NCBI GenBank assembly: GCA_032622095.1 | Contig: CP136061.1 | Span: forward strand, 249,997,582-250,061,581 | DNA: 64,000 nt | Direction: 5' to 3' | DNA from: Siphonodentalium dalli | Taxonomy: Eukaryota; Mollusca; Scaphopoda; Gadilida; Siphonodentaliidae | Part shown: piece by piece, positions 43,341 to 54,972 of the stretch | How the letters are laid out: each line of letters opens with the position of its first letter | Position numbering within the stretch: the first letter of the stretch is position 1 | Notes under the pieces: generated by a model | What the model saw: only the letters and a program-made list of their open reading frames with translations | Database searches by the model: none | Told to the model about the DNA's origin: nothing | Program-made: the position numbers and the translations under genes

Positions 43341-43790
43341 CATGTCTGGAGATAGTGTGTCTGACATTTACAGAATGCGGTCCCCAGAGGGTGAATTTAA
43401 TTATGCTATCCAGTGCAGTGGGCTAGCATCACCAAATTCACCCTGTGGGAAAATCATTCTGTTTAGACCTCAACTGGGGGGAGACCTAGGATCAGATTGA
43501 CGTTCCTCAGTTGAAGGTGGTGACGTTCACCCATTTATAGTCACCTCGCTTATCCATTTTATCTTCTGCAAATTAGAGGATATAGAAACTGAATAAAAGG
43601 AAAAAAGTTACTTAACAATGTTAGTTTGAGACTATAGATACTTCGCAGAAGATAAGGTCTTAGCAGAATGAGCCCCCCCCCCCCCCGAGGGTGAATTTGG
43701 TGATGCTAGCCTGGTGAGTGGGATAGCATCACTAAATTCACCCTCTGGGGATTTCATTCGGCAAATGACAGACATGCTATTTCCAGAATG
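43341..43790 (+). mobile_element. Family B element, long form
   Basis: Both hairpins with internal ACCTAGGATCAGATTGACGT-type text. The internal segment is inverted relative to 31,527, as expected for a symmetric element in the other orientation. Right arm carries a 15-base C run (43,673). Termini are degenerate. Confidence 0.75.
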
Positions 43791-43919
43791 TTCCAACCTT
43801 AATAGAATTTGAAGGAGATTATAGGACTTCAATGTCTCAGTTGATAGTTATCTGCAGGCCTGCCTTATCATTAAACTCTATGATATTATCTTACCTTGTT
43901 TATAACTCTGGGCCCCTAT

Positions 43920-44125
43920 CATTAAAGGTAGTTTATCTCTTTGTAAACATGTACTATATACTAGTAGTTACAATATTACATCTGAATCGAAGACTCCTGT
44001 CCGGAAATGCTTCTATCGATTAATATTAATTTTATTTCAAATAATTTCTGTTGTTTAGCTTACAAACAATAGTGGTTACTGTTAACAGAGACCAGAAATT
44101 TTATGGTGTATTTTTGTCACAAATA
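43920..44125 (+). repeat. Fragment of the 7,386-7,796 element
   Basis: CTTCTATCGATTAATATTAA, GGTTACTGTTAACAGAGACC and TTTTTGTCACAAATAAA match 7,430-7,570. GTTTATCTCTTTGTAAACAT matches the tandem repeat before it, so the two travel together. Confidence 0.65.
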
Positions 44126-44763
44126 AAAAAAAAAATGTTCATATGGGAGGAATGTCTGCAGGCCGTTTTAAGATAGCGTCAAAATATAATGGTTAACTAT
44201 ATTTGTCCTTGAAATTTATCACTGCTGTCCATGAAAAGTGCTTGAATAGTGCTTAAATTTGGATATCAGAAATGAGTGGGAACCCTGTTCAATGTAAACC
44301 AGCTAGTGAAAGCAGTATGGTTTACATCGAAGAACGGTTGCCTTACTCCGCTATAGCAGACTTTACGTCCAGATCCAGTGCAGGCATATAATTCCATACA
44401 AAATGTTATATTTATTGGGAAAATGGATATCTTATAGTCATCATGATGTATTATAATCGAAAATTTATTTTTAATTATGCACAGATATGGCATGTAATTA
44501 GGAATGAACTCACATTTTATCTCTGTTTTTGCTCAGAGAAGACCCGAACTCATCAGATACGAAGTCGCGAGGTCAAGTGAGTTCATTTTCTTTTGAAATT
44601 ATGTAAACATTGTGATAAAATATATTTTTCACATTAAGTCACTACCTTCTGTTGACAACGCTTGTGGAGCATAAAACAATTATAATCTTTTCTTTGGAAT
44701 AAATGGGGTTACTTTCACAATTGTGACGTATCATTACCGTCATGGTGATTTTAGATGAACATG
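44126..44763. other. Unassigned sequence
   Basis: No recognised element, gene or RNA. Confidence 0.4.
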
Positions 44764-44771
44764 ATTTATGC

Positions 44772-45091
44772 TTAACCCTTTACCCAACAGAAGGGCCCTG
44801 TGCTAATGCATTCTCTTATATATGCGAGTCGACCATAGGTCGCCTCGCATATATAAGAGAATGCATTGGCTTAACACATTAAAAATTATAAAATTATAAA
44901 ATTGTTAAAGACTCGCATATATAAGAGAATGCATTGGCACAGGGCATAACTGTAACTATCACAATGTGGTCAAATAGCCGGTTCCAATGATACCCATATT
45001 TGTATGGTTTTATTGAGACAGACCGAAGATATTTTAGGCTGTTGAAGCTTTATTTGGCCGGTTTTGGCCGGTTTGTTGGGTAAAGGGTTAA
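44772..45091 (+). mobile_element. Family A copy 9, internally deleted
   Basis: TTAA-bounded with intact ends. A deletion joins the spacer (AAAATTGTTAAAG) to the right arm of the second hairpin (ACTCGCATATATAAG), so one breakpoint is at the hairpin apex. Confidence 0.87.
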
Positions 45092-45675
45092 TTAAAAGAA
45101 GAGTAAGGTACAGTTGTAACTGCACTTTGACGTAAACAAGTATCATCCATACTGATTTCACTAGCTGGTTTAGTTATGTCCAAAGAAACTACGATGGACT
45201 AGGGTCGGGAGCGGGGAAACACATAATCTTTTAGGGTTGGGCCTGTTGTTCAGGAAATAGCTGCCAGCCAGAGGGGAAATCTATATGATCAGTGTTGAAC
45301 GGTATTGTATAAAGAATTAATGTCCCAACTGCCAGAAAATCAGGCTCAATAGCGGCTCAATAGCGGTGTGAAACAGATTTATTCTCTAATAAATTTCCTG
45401 GATCAGTACATTGCCGTAATCCTTTGACAATTATCTTGGTGAAATTTTTTACATTCTGATCATGAATTAATGATTGCCGTCTAGAATTGATGGGAGCAAT
45501 CGGCAGCTGTTTCCAGCAGGGACTCGCGGAGATGTATGCAGGTTAACTTGTGTCGTCTGCTCGGAACATCGCTCCATCTCAATCCATAACTTGTTGCTAC
45601 CAGGAGAGTTCCCACATGGAGATTCACTCTTAGTGGTCCAAATTGAAGATGGAGTTCATTGCCCTCACTGTACTG
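45092..45675. other. Unique DNA with a coding-like patch
   Basis: At about 45,474-45,675 the DNA is more GC-rich than its surroundings and open on both strands (79 codons plus; minus frame with HLQFGPLRVNLHVGTLLVA). It could be an exon relic, but no family, start or splice sites can be assigned. Present identically in unit 2 (51,067-51,268). Confidence 0.3.
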
Positions 45676-46137
45676 CAAGCCTGCAAATAGTGTGTCTGTC
45701 ATTTGCAGAATGAGGTCCCCAGAGGGTGAATTTAGTGACGCTGTCCTGCATAGCCCGCTAGCATCACCAAATTCACCATCTGGGGACCTCATTCTGCATG
45801 GCCTCATCTGATATGGGAGACATAGACATAGACTCAGATTGAAGTTCCCAAATGGTGAATGTTGTTATGTACACCCATTGGGAACCTCGATTATGCAATG
45901 TGTTGTCTGCCAATTTGGTGATATTGAGAAACTAAACTAAAAAAGAAATACATGTAGAATCTAAGTTTCTATAGAAATTTCATAATAAAGAAACTTTCCA
46001 GTGAATGAGACCTAAGCAGAATGAGGTCCCCAGAGGGTGAATTTAGTGATGCTAGCCCTCTATGCATGATAGCGTCACTAAATTCACCCTCTAGGGACCT
46101 CATTCTGCAAATGACAGGCATACTAAACTCAGGCTTT
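45676..46137 (+). mobile_element. Family B element, second long subtype
   Basis: CAAGCCTGCAAATAGTGTG to ACTAAACTCAGGCTT. The interior differs from the 31,527 copy: GAGAAACTAAACTAAAAAAG and TCTATAGAAATTTCATAATA. No target duplication seen. Confidence 0.75.
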
Positions 46138-46159
46138 CAAGTATAGTGAGTAAGGACAT

Positions 46160-47390
46160 TTGGAAGATCCTGGATTGTCTATTTGCTTGTTTGGGAGATC
46201 CTGGGTTTCTTTCCACATACAGGATTTCCTGGGTGTCTATTTAATGTTTACAAGATCCTGGGTGTCTATTTGCTCATTTAGGAGATCCTGGGTGTCTATT
46301 TGCATGTTTAGGAGATCATGTGTGTCTATTTGCATGTTTAGGAGATCGTGTGTGTCTATTTGCATGTTTAGGAGATCATGTGTGTCTATTTGCTTGTTTA
46401 GGAGATCCTGGGTTTCTTTGCACATACAGGATTTCCTGGGTGTCTATTTAATGTTTACAAGATCCTGGGTGTCTATTTGCTCATTTAGGAGATCCTGGGT
46501 GTCTTTGCATGTTTAGGAGATCATGTGTGTCTATTTGCACGTTCAGGAAATCCTGAGTGTCTATTTGCATGTTTAGGAGATCATGTGTGTCTATTTGCAC
46601 GTTCAGGAAATCCTGAGTGTCTATTTGCATGTTCAGGAGATCCTGGGTATCTATTTGCATGTTTAGGAGATCATGTGTGTCTATTTGCTCATTTAGGAGA
46701 TCCTGGGTGTCTATTTGTATGTTTAGGAGATCATGTGTGTCTATTTTTATGTTTAGGAGATCCTGAGTGTCTATTTGCATGTTCAGGAGATCCTGTGTGT
46801 CCATTTGCTCATTTAGGAGATCCTGGGTGTCTATTTGTATGTTTAGGAGATCATGTGTGTCTATTTGTATGTTTAGGAGATCCTGAGTGTCTATTTGCAT
46901 GTTCAGGAGATCCTGGGTGTCCATTTGCTCATTTAGGAGATCCTGGGTGTCTATTTGTATGTTTAGGAGATCATGTGTGTCTATTTGTATGTTTAGGAGA
47001 TCCTGAGTGTCTATTTGCATGTTCAGGAGATCCTGGGTGTCCATTTGCTCATTTAGGAGATCCTGGGTGTCTATTTGTATGTTTAGGAGATCATGTGTGT
47101 CTATTTGCACTTTCAGGAGATCATGTGTGTCTATTTGCACATTTAGGAGATCCTGGGTGTCTATTTGCACATTTAGGAGATCCTGGGTGTCTTTTGCACA
47201 TTTAGGAGATCCTGGGTGTCTATTTGCACATTTAGGAGATCCTGGGTGTCTATTTGCACATTTAGGAGATCCTGGGTGTCTATTTGCACATTTAGGAGAT
47301 CCTGGGTGTCTATTTGCATGTTTAGGAGATCCTGGGTGTCTATTTGCACATTTAGGAGATCCTGGGTGTCTTTTGCATGTTTGAGATATT
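46160..47390. repeat. 30-bp minisatellite, unit 1 copy
   Basis: About 41 units of GGAGATCCTGGGTGTCTATT plus TGCATGTTTA. Variants (CATGTGTGT, CCTGAGTGT, CACATTTA) recur in blocks of about four units (120 bp) between 46,640 and 47,100. Thirty bases is ten codons, so stop-free frames persist on both strands (226 codons plus; 339 minus with DLLNMQIDTQ repeats). No promoter, splice or homology evidence makes them genes. Confidence 0.93.
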
Positions 47391-47892
47391 ATGGGTGCTA
47401 TTATTTTTGTAAGAAACCATGCAATAGTGAGTGACCAATTGAGCGATACTAAACCACCCCTGGTCAAGTGGTCCAGAATAGAGTTATCACCCCTGGTCAA
47501 GTGGTCCTGCTAATTTGCTATGATACTGGTGGTTCCTGCCATAGTCCTATGATGCTGGTAGGTCAAAGCGATGCTGTTGAGAAAAAGTACCATTATTTTT
47601 TCTAAAGTTGTCATTTTTGTGGTGCTTTGCTATGCGAGTGATTTGAGCAAAAGCCAGTGTCTGTATGAAACCCATGTCCCCCAAACACCACACCCCCTTT
47701 GGAGACCCTCTTGTCACATCCCTTGGTACCATTATAGGTTGACAGAGTTGACAAGTAACTGGTATGCCCATGAAACTGCTAAGATGTCCTTGTAATGATT
47801 GGTTTCGTAACGGTGACCTGGATATTTATCAGATTATGAGTGCATGTCATGTCTCTTCTTTGAGATGGTGTCTCGGGAATTCCTTAGTTTGA
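47391..47892. other. Unassigned sequence
   Basis: CACCCCTGGTCAAGTGGTCC is doubled at 47,455-47,510, and GATACTGGTGG/GATGCTGGTAGG also repeat. No gene assigned to the 74-codon frames. Confidence 0.4.
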
Positions 47893-48377
47893 GTTATCTC
47901 ATTGTCAGAATGCTTCTGTTTCTCTCAAGCCTGAGTTTAGTGTGCCTGTCATGGCAGAGTGAGGTCCCCAGAGGGTGAATTTAGTGACGCTATCTCGCAT
48001 AGTGTGCTAGCATCACTAAATTCACCCTCTGGGGACCTCATTCAGCTCAGGCCTCATCTTCTCTGGAAAGTTTCTTTATTATCTAATTTCTATAGAAACT
48101 TTTTCACATAGATTCTGTTTCTTTTTTAGTTTAGTTTCTCTTTATCCCCAAATTTGCAGATGACACATTGCATAATAGAGGTTCCCAATGGGTGTACTAG
48201 TGCATCACAATATTCACCATTTGGGAACTTCAATCTGAGTCGGGTGAATTTGGTGATCCTAGCCCGCTATTCGGGATAGCGTGACTAAATTCTTCCTCTG
48301 GGGACCTCATTCTGCAAATAACAGGCACACTAAACTCAGGCTTGGTTATCTCATTGTCAGAATGCTTTTGTTTCTCT
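47893..48377 (+). mobile_element. Family B element with 33-bp flanking repeats
   Basis: The element (47,926-48,344, ends CAAGCCTGAGTTTAGTGTG and ACACTAAACTCAGGCTTG) is flanked by 33-bp direct repeats, GTTATCTCATTGTCAGAATG onward (47,893-47,925 and 48,345-48,377), differing at one base. Other family B copies have 8-bp duplications. The right hairpin lost part of its left arm. Confidence 0.8.
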
Positions 48378-48472
48378 GTTGTACATGTATTTAGCAGGAG
48401 TTGAAATCCAGAGAAGTGATGTCCTGTGCTGATTTCAGTTGTTGTTGTTGTTGTTGTTGTTGTTTTGGGGGT
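48378..48472. repeat. (TTG)n microsatellite and flank
   Basis: GTTGTTGTTGTTGTTGTTG at about 48,439-48,464 next to GATTTCAGTT. Confidence 0.85.
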
Positions 48473-48662
48473 CAAGCCTTGAAATGGTGTGTCTGTCATT
48501 TGCAGAATGTGGCCCCTAGAGGGTGAATTTAGTGACAATATCCTGCATTGCATTCTAGCATCACCAAATTTACCCTCTGGGAACCTCATTTGGTGATGCT
48601 AGCCCACTGTTGTCAGTAAATTCTTGGAACCTCAATATGTAGGCACACTATATCCAGGCATG
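48473..48662 (+). mobile_element. Family B element, degenerate
   Basis: CAAGCCTTGAAATGGTGTG, a full hairpin, then a second partial hairpin (TGGTGATGCTAGCCCACTG) and TATATCCAGGCATGG. Confidence 0.7.
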
Positions 48663-49118
48663 GTTGTTTAGCAATAACAATTGAGTCATCACACAAAATA
48701 CAGTTAAAGCTTGAAAAGACTTGGCTTTGTAGCAATATGATATTTACAAGTACATGTACATGTATATTCCCAATCAGATAATTCTGTTTGCACAATGATG
48801 TTTCAATGAAAGGCACCAGTATAACACATGTTAACCAAGTAAAAGCCTACTTAATTAGAAACTGTAAAGTTTGTAAAAACAACCAGATTATGACAAAGCA
48901 TTGTCTTGTATTTATCATTTTCCGGTGTGAGGTCTCAATGCAAATTTAATCCAGGTAACTCTAACGGATATCTGGATAGCTAAACAGTTGGCATCTTACA
49001 TGTATGTGTGTGAGCAAGGCCTATTTATAATTGATGGAATATAAGAATAGTACACACATCTATGCCTTCAAGTGTGTTTCATAGTGATGTAGTCAGTGAA
49101 TTATTATGTCTAGGTATA
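48663..49118. other. Unassigned sequence
   Basis: No recognised element or gene. Confidence 0.4.
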
Positions 49119-49126
49119 CCCCTATC

Positions 49127-49380
49127 CAAGCCTTGAAATAGTGAGCCTGTCATTTGCAGAATGAGTTCCCCAGAGGGTGAATTTAGTGATGCTATCCCCC
49201 ATAATGGGCTAGCATCACCAAATTCACCCTCTGGGGACCTCATTCTGCTTACACCTCAGCAGAATGAGGTCCCCAGAGGGTGAATTTAGGGATGCTAGCC
49301 CGCTGTGTGGGGTAGCATCACTAAATTCACCCTCTGGGGACCTCATTCTGCAAATGACAGACACGCTATTTCAAGGCTTG
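49127..49380. mobile_element. Family B element, 254 bp, 8-bp duplication
   Basis: CAAGCCTTGAAATAGTGAGC to CTATTTCAAGGCTTG, flanked by CCCCTATC (49,119-49,126 and 49,381-49,388). Two hairpins sit back to back with only CTTACACCTCA between them. Confidence 0.9.
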
Positions 49381-49388
49381 CCCCTATC

Positions 49389-49742
49389 TCCAGGACGATA
49401 TACACTCAGCTACTAAACGTTGATAAAGTACCTGTATGACAGGTTCTCACTATGTTTGCTCTATCTTAGTTATCCCTGAAGGTATTTTTTGCTTGGGTCG
49501 TTTGGCAAATATTATGAGTCTCAAAGACTGTGTGAAATTATAATGGTGCCTACCTAACCGTAGTACTTCCTGTTATGTCTAGAATTCACTCAATATCGGA
49601 GTTAACTTGTTTTATTTTGTGATATTGAGTCTTTTCTTAGAGCGCTATAATAAACAACCATTACTGAATTCCAATAAGTCCAGTATATCCAACTCAGTCA
49701 TAGTATAGACGATTATTACAGGTTGATATCATGTCCAAGAGG
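49389..49742. other. Unassigned sequence
   Basis: ATTCACTCAATATCGGAGTT and GTGATATTGAGTC form a weak inverted pair near 49,585-49,632. No gene. Confidence 0.4.
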
Positions 49743-50138
49743 TTAACCCTTCCATGACTGGAGCTTCCTGAAATTTTGCGAAAACCATATGCTAATGCAT
49801 TCTCTTATATATGCGAGTCTCCCATAGGCAAGCCTCGCATATATAAGAGATTGCAAGTGCAACAAGGTCAAGAAGAAGAAATAAAAGAAGAAATTATGTT
49901 ACAAAAGGTTTTTTTTGTTTGTTTTTTTTTGTATTTATAACAAAGGTAAAAATCATGAGGGGTTAAGGAAAGGGAAAATCCCGGGGTTAGCCCCCCCCCC
50001 CTCCCTCCCCCCCCCCCCCCTCCACCACTCTCTCTACAAGGTCTAGGTAAATATTGTTAGACCAATGTATTCTCTTATATATTTGAGGCTCCCTGCGAGA
50101 GACTCGCATATACATATATAAGAGAATGCATTGGCACT
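49743..50138. mobile_element. TTAA-element relative with degenerate hairpins
   Basis: TTAACCCTTCCATGACTGGAGC starts the element. GCTAATGCATTCTCTTATAT and CGCATATATAAGAGATTGCA form the first hairpin; a T/A spacer, two C runs of 11 and 14 bases near 49,991-50,020, and a second hairpin ending AAGAGAATGCATTGGCAC follow. The right terminus is missing. Confidence 0.6.
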
Positions 50139-50356
50139 TTTTCGAAATCAGCTGCTTTTGTCGAATTTTATTGGATCTGTTCCTTTAGGTGCATTTCTGT
50201 GCGCACAGTCTTTGTCCATTTGTTTTTGGTTTCTGGATGATAACTTTAGACAGTCTACTGTTTGTCCGTTCATTTTTTGTTTCCGGATGATAACTTTAGA
50301 TAGTCTCAACTGAATGGAATGAAATTTTGTATGTGGGTTTACTAGCACAAAATCAG
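50139..50356. repeat. Family K-like fragment with internal doubling
   Basis: GGATGATAACTTTAGACAGT and GGATGATAACTTTAGATAGT occur about 64 bp apart, followed by GAATGGAATGAAATTTTGTA, a phrase seen again at 56,060. Confidence 0.5.
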
Positions 50357-50364
50357 ATTTATGC

Positions 50365-50684
50365 TTAACCCTTTACCCAACAGAAGGGCCCTGTGCTAAT
50401 GCATTCTCTTATATATGCGAGTCGACCATAGGTCGCCTCGCATATATAAGAGAATGCATTGGCTTAACACATTAAAAATTATAAAATTATAAAATTGTTA
50501 AAGACTCGCATATATAAGAGAATGCATTGGCACAGGGCATAACTGTAACTATCACAATGTGGTCAAATAGCCGGTTCCAATGATACCCATATTTGTATGG
50601 TTTTATTGAGACAGACCGAAGATATTTTAGGCTGTTGAAGCTTTATTTGGCCGGTTTTGGCCGGTTTGTTGGGTAAAGGGTTAA
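50365..50684 (+). mobile_element. Family A copy 10 (duplicate of copy 9)
   Basis: Identical internal deletion to 44,772-45,091, so it arose by segmental duplication. Confidence 0.87.
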
Positions 50685-51268
50685 TTAAAAGAAGAGTAAG
50701 GTACAGTTGTAACTGCACTTTGACGTAAACAAGTATCATCCATACTGATTTCACTAGCTGGTTTAGTTATGTCCAAAGAAACTACGATGGACTAGGGTCG
50801 GGAGCGGGGAAACACATAATCTTTTAGGGTTGGGCCTGTTGTTCAGGAAATAGCTGCCAGCCAGAGGGGAAATCTATATGATCAGTGTTGAACGGTATTG
50901 TATAAAGAATTAATGTCCCAACTGCCAGAAAATCAGGCTCAATAGCGGCTCAATAGCGGTGTGAAACAGATTTATTCTCTAATAAATTTCCTGGATCAGT
51001 ACATTGCCGTAATCCTTTGACAATTATCTTGGTGAAATTTTTTACATTCTGATCATGAATTAATGATTGCCGTCTAGAATTGATGGGAGCAATCGGCAGC
51101 TGTTTCCAGCAGGGACTCGCGGAGATGTATGCAGGTTAACTTGTGTCGTCTGCTCGGAACATCGCTCCATCTCAATCCATAACTTGTTGCTACCAGGAGA
51201 GTTCCCACATGGAGATTCACTCTTAGTGGTCCAAATTGAAGATGGAGTTCATTGCCCTCACTGTACTG

Positions 51269-51730
51269 CAAGCCTGCAAATAGTGTGTCTGTCATTTGCA
51301 GAATGAGGTCCCCAGAGGGTGAATTTAGTGACGCTGTCCTGCATAGCCCGCTAGCATCACCAAATTCACCATCTGGGGACCTCATTCTGCATGGCCTCAT
51401 CTGATATGGGAGACATAGACATAGACTCAGATTGAAGTTCCCAAATGGTGAATGTTGTTATGTACACCCATTGGGAACCTCGATTATGCAATGTGTTGTC
51501 TGCCAATTTGGTGATATTGAGAAACTAAACTAAAAAAGAAATACATGTAGAATCTAAGTTTCTATAGAAATTTCATAATAAAGAAACTTTCCAGTGAATG
51601 AGACCTAAGCAGAATGAGGTCCCCAGAGGGTGAATTTAGTGATGCTAGCCCTCTATGCATGATAGCGTCACTAAATTCACCCTCTAGGGACCTCATTCTG
51701 CAAATGACAGGCATACTAAACTCAGGCTTT
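51269..51730 (+). mobile_element. Family B element (duplicate of 45,676)
   Basis: Same as in unit 1; no difference noticed. Confidence 0.75.
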
Positions 51731-51752
51731 CAAGTATAGTGAGTAAGGACAT

Positions 51753-52983
51753 TTGGAAGATCCTGGATTGTCTATTTGCTTGTTTGGGAGATCCTGGGTT
51801 TCTTTCCACATACAGGATTTCCTGGGTGTCTATTTAATGTTTACAAGATCCTGGGTGTCTATTTGCTCATTTAGGAGATCCTGGGTGTCTATTTGCATGT
51901 TTAGGAGATCATGTGTGTCTATTTGCATGTTTAGGAGATCGTGTGTGTCTATTTGCATGTTTAGGAGATCATGTGTGTCTATTTGCTTGTTTAGGAGATC
52001 CTGGGTTTCTTTGCACATACAGGATTTCCTGGGTGTCTATTTAATGTTTACAAGATCCTGGGTGTCTATTTGCTCATTTAGGAGATCCTGGGTGTCTTTG
52101 CATGTTTAGGAGATCATGTGTGTCTATTTGCACGTTCAGGAAATCCTGAGTGTCTATTTGCATGTTTAGGAGATCATGTGTGTCTATTTGCACGTTCAGG
52201 AAATCCTGAGTGTCTATTTGCATGTTCAGGAGATCCTGGGTATCTATTTGCATGTTTAGGAGATCATGTGTGTCTATTTGCTCATTTAGGAGATCCTGGG
52301 TGTCTATTTGTATGTTTAGGAGATCATGTGTGTCTATTTTTATGTTTAGGAGATCCTGAGTGTCTATTTGCATGTTCAGGAGATCCTGTGTGTCCATTTG
52401 CTCATTTAGGAGATCCTGGGTGTCTATTTGTATGTTTAGGAGATCATGTGTGTCTATTTGTATGTTTAGGAGATCCTGAGTGTCTATTTGCATGTTCAGG
52501 AGATCCTGGGTGTCCATTTGCTCATTTAGGAGATCCTGGGTGTCTATTTGTATGTTTAGGAGATCATGTGTGTCTATTTGTATGTTTAGGAGATCCTGAG
52601 TGTCTATTTGCATGTTCAGGAGATCCTGGGTGTCCATTTGCTCATTTAGGAGATCCTGGGTGTCTATTTGTATGTTTAGGAGATCATGTGTGTCTATTTG
52701 CACTTTCAGGAGATCATGTGTGTCTATTTGCACATTTAGGAGATCCTGGGTGTCTATTTGCACATTTAGGAGATCCTGGGTGTCTTTTGCACATTTAGGA
52801 GATCCTGGGTGTCTATTTGCACATTTAGGAGATCCTGGGTGTCTATTTGCACATTTAGGAGATCCTGGGTGTCTATTTGCACATTTAGGAGATCCTGGGT
52901 GTCTATTTGCATGTTTAGGAGATCCTGGGTGTCTATTTGCACATTTAGGAGATCCTGGGTGTCTTTTGCATGTTTGAGATATT
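51753..52983. repeat. 30-bp minisatellite, unit 2 copy
   Basis: Same unit order and length as 46,160-47,390; no unit gain or loss was noticed, surprising for a hypermutable array unless the duplication is very young or an assembly artefact. Confidence 0.93.
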
Positions 52984-53485
52984 ATGGGTGCTATTATTTT
53001 TGTAAGAAACCATGCAATAGTGAGTGACCAATTGAGCGATACTAAACCACCCCTGGTCAAGTGGTCCAGAATAGAGTTATCACCCCTGGTCAAGTGGTCC
53101 TGCTAATTTGCTATGATACTGGTGGTTCCTGCCATAGTCCTATGATGCTGGTAGGTCAAAGCGATGCTGTTGAGAAAAAGTACCATTATTTTTTCTAAAG
53201 TTGTCATTTTTGTGGTGCTTTGCTATGCGAGTGATTTGAGCAAAAGCCAGTGTCTGTATGAAACCCATGTCCCCCAAACACCACACCCCCTTTGGAGACC
53301 CTCTTGTCACATCCCTTGGTACCATTATAGGTTGACAGAGTTGACAAGTAACTGGTATGCCCATGAAACTGCTAAGATGTCCTTGTAATGATTGGTTTCG
53401 TAACGGTGACCTGGATATTTATCAGATTATGAGTGCATGTCATGTCTCTTCTTTGAGATGGTGTCTCGGGAATTCCTTAGTTTGA

Positions 53486-53970
53486 GTTATCTCATTGTCA
53501 GAATGCTTCTGTTTCTCTCAAGCCTGAGTTTAGTGTGCCTGTCATGGCAGAGTGAGGTCCCCAGAGGGTGAATTTAGTGACGCTATCTCGCATAGTGTGC
53601 TAGCATCACTAAATTCACCCTCTGGGGACCTCATTCAGCTCAGGCCTCATCTTCTCTGGAAAGTTTCTTTATTATCTAATTTCTATAGAAACTTTTTCAC
53701 ATAGATTCTGTTTCTTTTTTAGTTTAGTTTCTCTTTATCCCCAAATTTGCAGATGACACATTGCATAATAGAGGTTCCCAATGGGTGTACTAGTGCATCA
53801 CAATATTCACCATTTGGGAACTTCAATCTGAGTCGGGTGAATTTGGTGATCCTAGCCCGCTATTCGGGATAGCGTGACTAAATTCTTCCTCTGGGGACCT
53901 CATTCTGCAAATAACAGGCACACTAAACTCAGGCTTGGTTATCTCATTGTCAGAATGCTTTTGTTTCTCT
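53486..53970 (+). mobile_element. Family B element with 33-bp flanks (duplicate)
   Basis: Copy of 47,893-48,377. Confidence 0.8.
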
Positions 53971-54065
53971 GTTGTACATGTATTTAGCAGGAGTTGAAAT
54001 CCAGAGAAGTGATGTCCTGTGCTGATTTCAGTTGTTGTTGTTGTTGTTGTTGTTGTTTTGGGGGT

Positions 54066-54255
54066 CAAGCCTTGAAATGGTGTGTCTGTCATTTGCAGAA
54101 TGTGGCCCCTAGAGGGTGAATTTAGTGACAATATCCTGCATTGCATTCTAGCATCACCAAATTTACCCTCTGGGAACCTCATTTGGTGATGCTAGCCCAC
54201 TGTTGTCAGTAAATTCTTGGAACCTCAATATGTAGGCACACTATATCCAGGCATG
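54066..54255 (+). mobile_element. Family B degenerate element (duplicate)
   Basis: Copy of 48,473-48,662, again after a (TTG)n tract. Confidence 0.7.
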
Positions 54256-54718
54256 GTTGTTTAGCAATAACAATTGAGTCATCACACAAAATACAGTTAA
54301 AGCTTGAAAAGACTTGGCTTTGTAGCAATATGATATTTACAAGTACATGTACATGTATATTCCCAATCAGATAATTCTGTTTGCACAATGATGTTTCAAT
54401 GAAAGGCACCAGTATAACACATGTTAACCAAGTAAAAGCCTACTTAATTAGAAACTGTAAAGTTTGTAAAAACAACCAGATTATGACAAAGCATTGTCTT
54501 GTATTTATCATTTTCCGGTGTGAGGTCTCAATGCAAATTTAATCCAGGTAACTCTAACGGATATCTGGATAGCTAAACAGTTGGCATCTTACATGTATGT
54601 GTGTGAGCAAGGCCTATTTATAATTGATGGAATATAAGAATAGTACACACATCTATGCCTTCAGTGTGTTTCATAGTGATGTAGTCAGTGAATTATTATG
54701 TCTAGGTATACCCCTATC

Positions 54719-54972
54719 CAAGCCTTGAAATAGTGAGCCTGTCATTTGCAGAATGAGTCCCCAGAGGGTGAATTTAGTGATGCTACACCCCCACAAATTC
54801 ACCTGGGGCCCAAATTCACCCTCTGGGGACCTCATTCTGCTTACACCTCAGCAGAATGAGGTCCCCAGAGGGTGAATTTAGGGATGCTAGCCCGCTGTGT
54901 GGGGTAGCATCACTAAATTCACCCTCTGGGGACCTCATTCTGCAAATGACAGACACGCTATTTCAAGGCTTG
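54719..54972. mobile_element. Family B element (duplicate) with altered apex
   Basis: Copy of 49,127-49,380 with the same CCCCTATC flanks. The left hairpin apex, about 24 bases, is replaced: ACACCCCCACAAATTCACCT instead of TCCCCCATAATGGGCTAGC. Total length is unchanged. Confidence 0.85.

Larger units (their letters stand above)
44764..50356 (+). repeat. 5.59-kb tandem duplication, unit 1
   Basis: ATTTATGCTTAACCC to TAGCACAAAATCAG is repeated from 50,357. By eye the units are almost identical: a 1-bp indel near 49,073, one base near 49,163, an altered hairpin apex near 49,196, and different C-run lengths near 49,991. Content in order: family A, unique DNA, family B, 30-bp minisatellite, unique DNA, three more family B copies, unique DNA, TTAA-element hairpin remnant. 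Confidence 0.95.

Noticed and set aside
46481-53093. 339-codon minus-strand frames with DLLNMQIDTQ repeats as a repetitive protein gene
   Set aside because: Explained by the 30-bp unit; flanks are family B elements and unique non-coding DNA, with no splice or promoter evidence.
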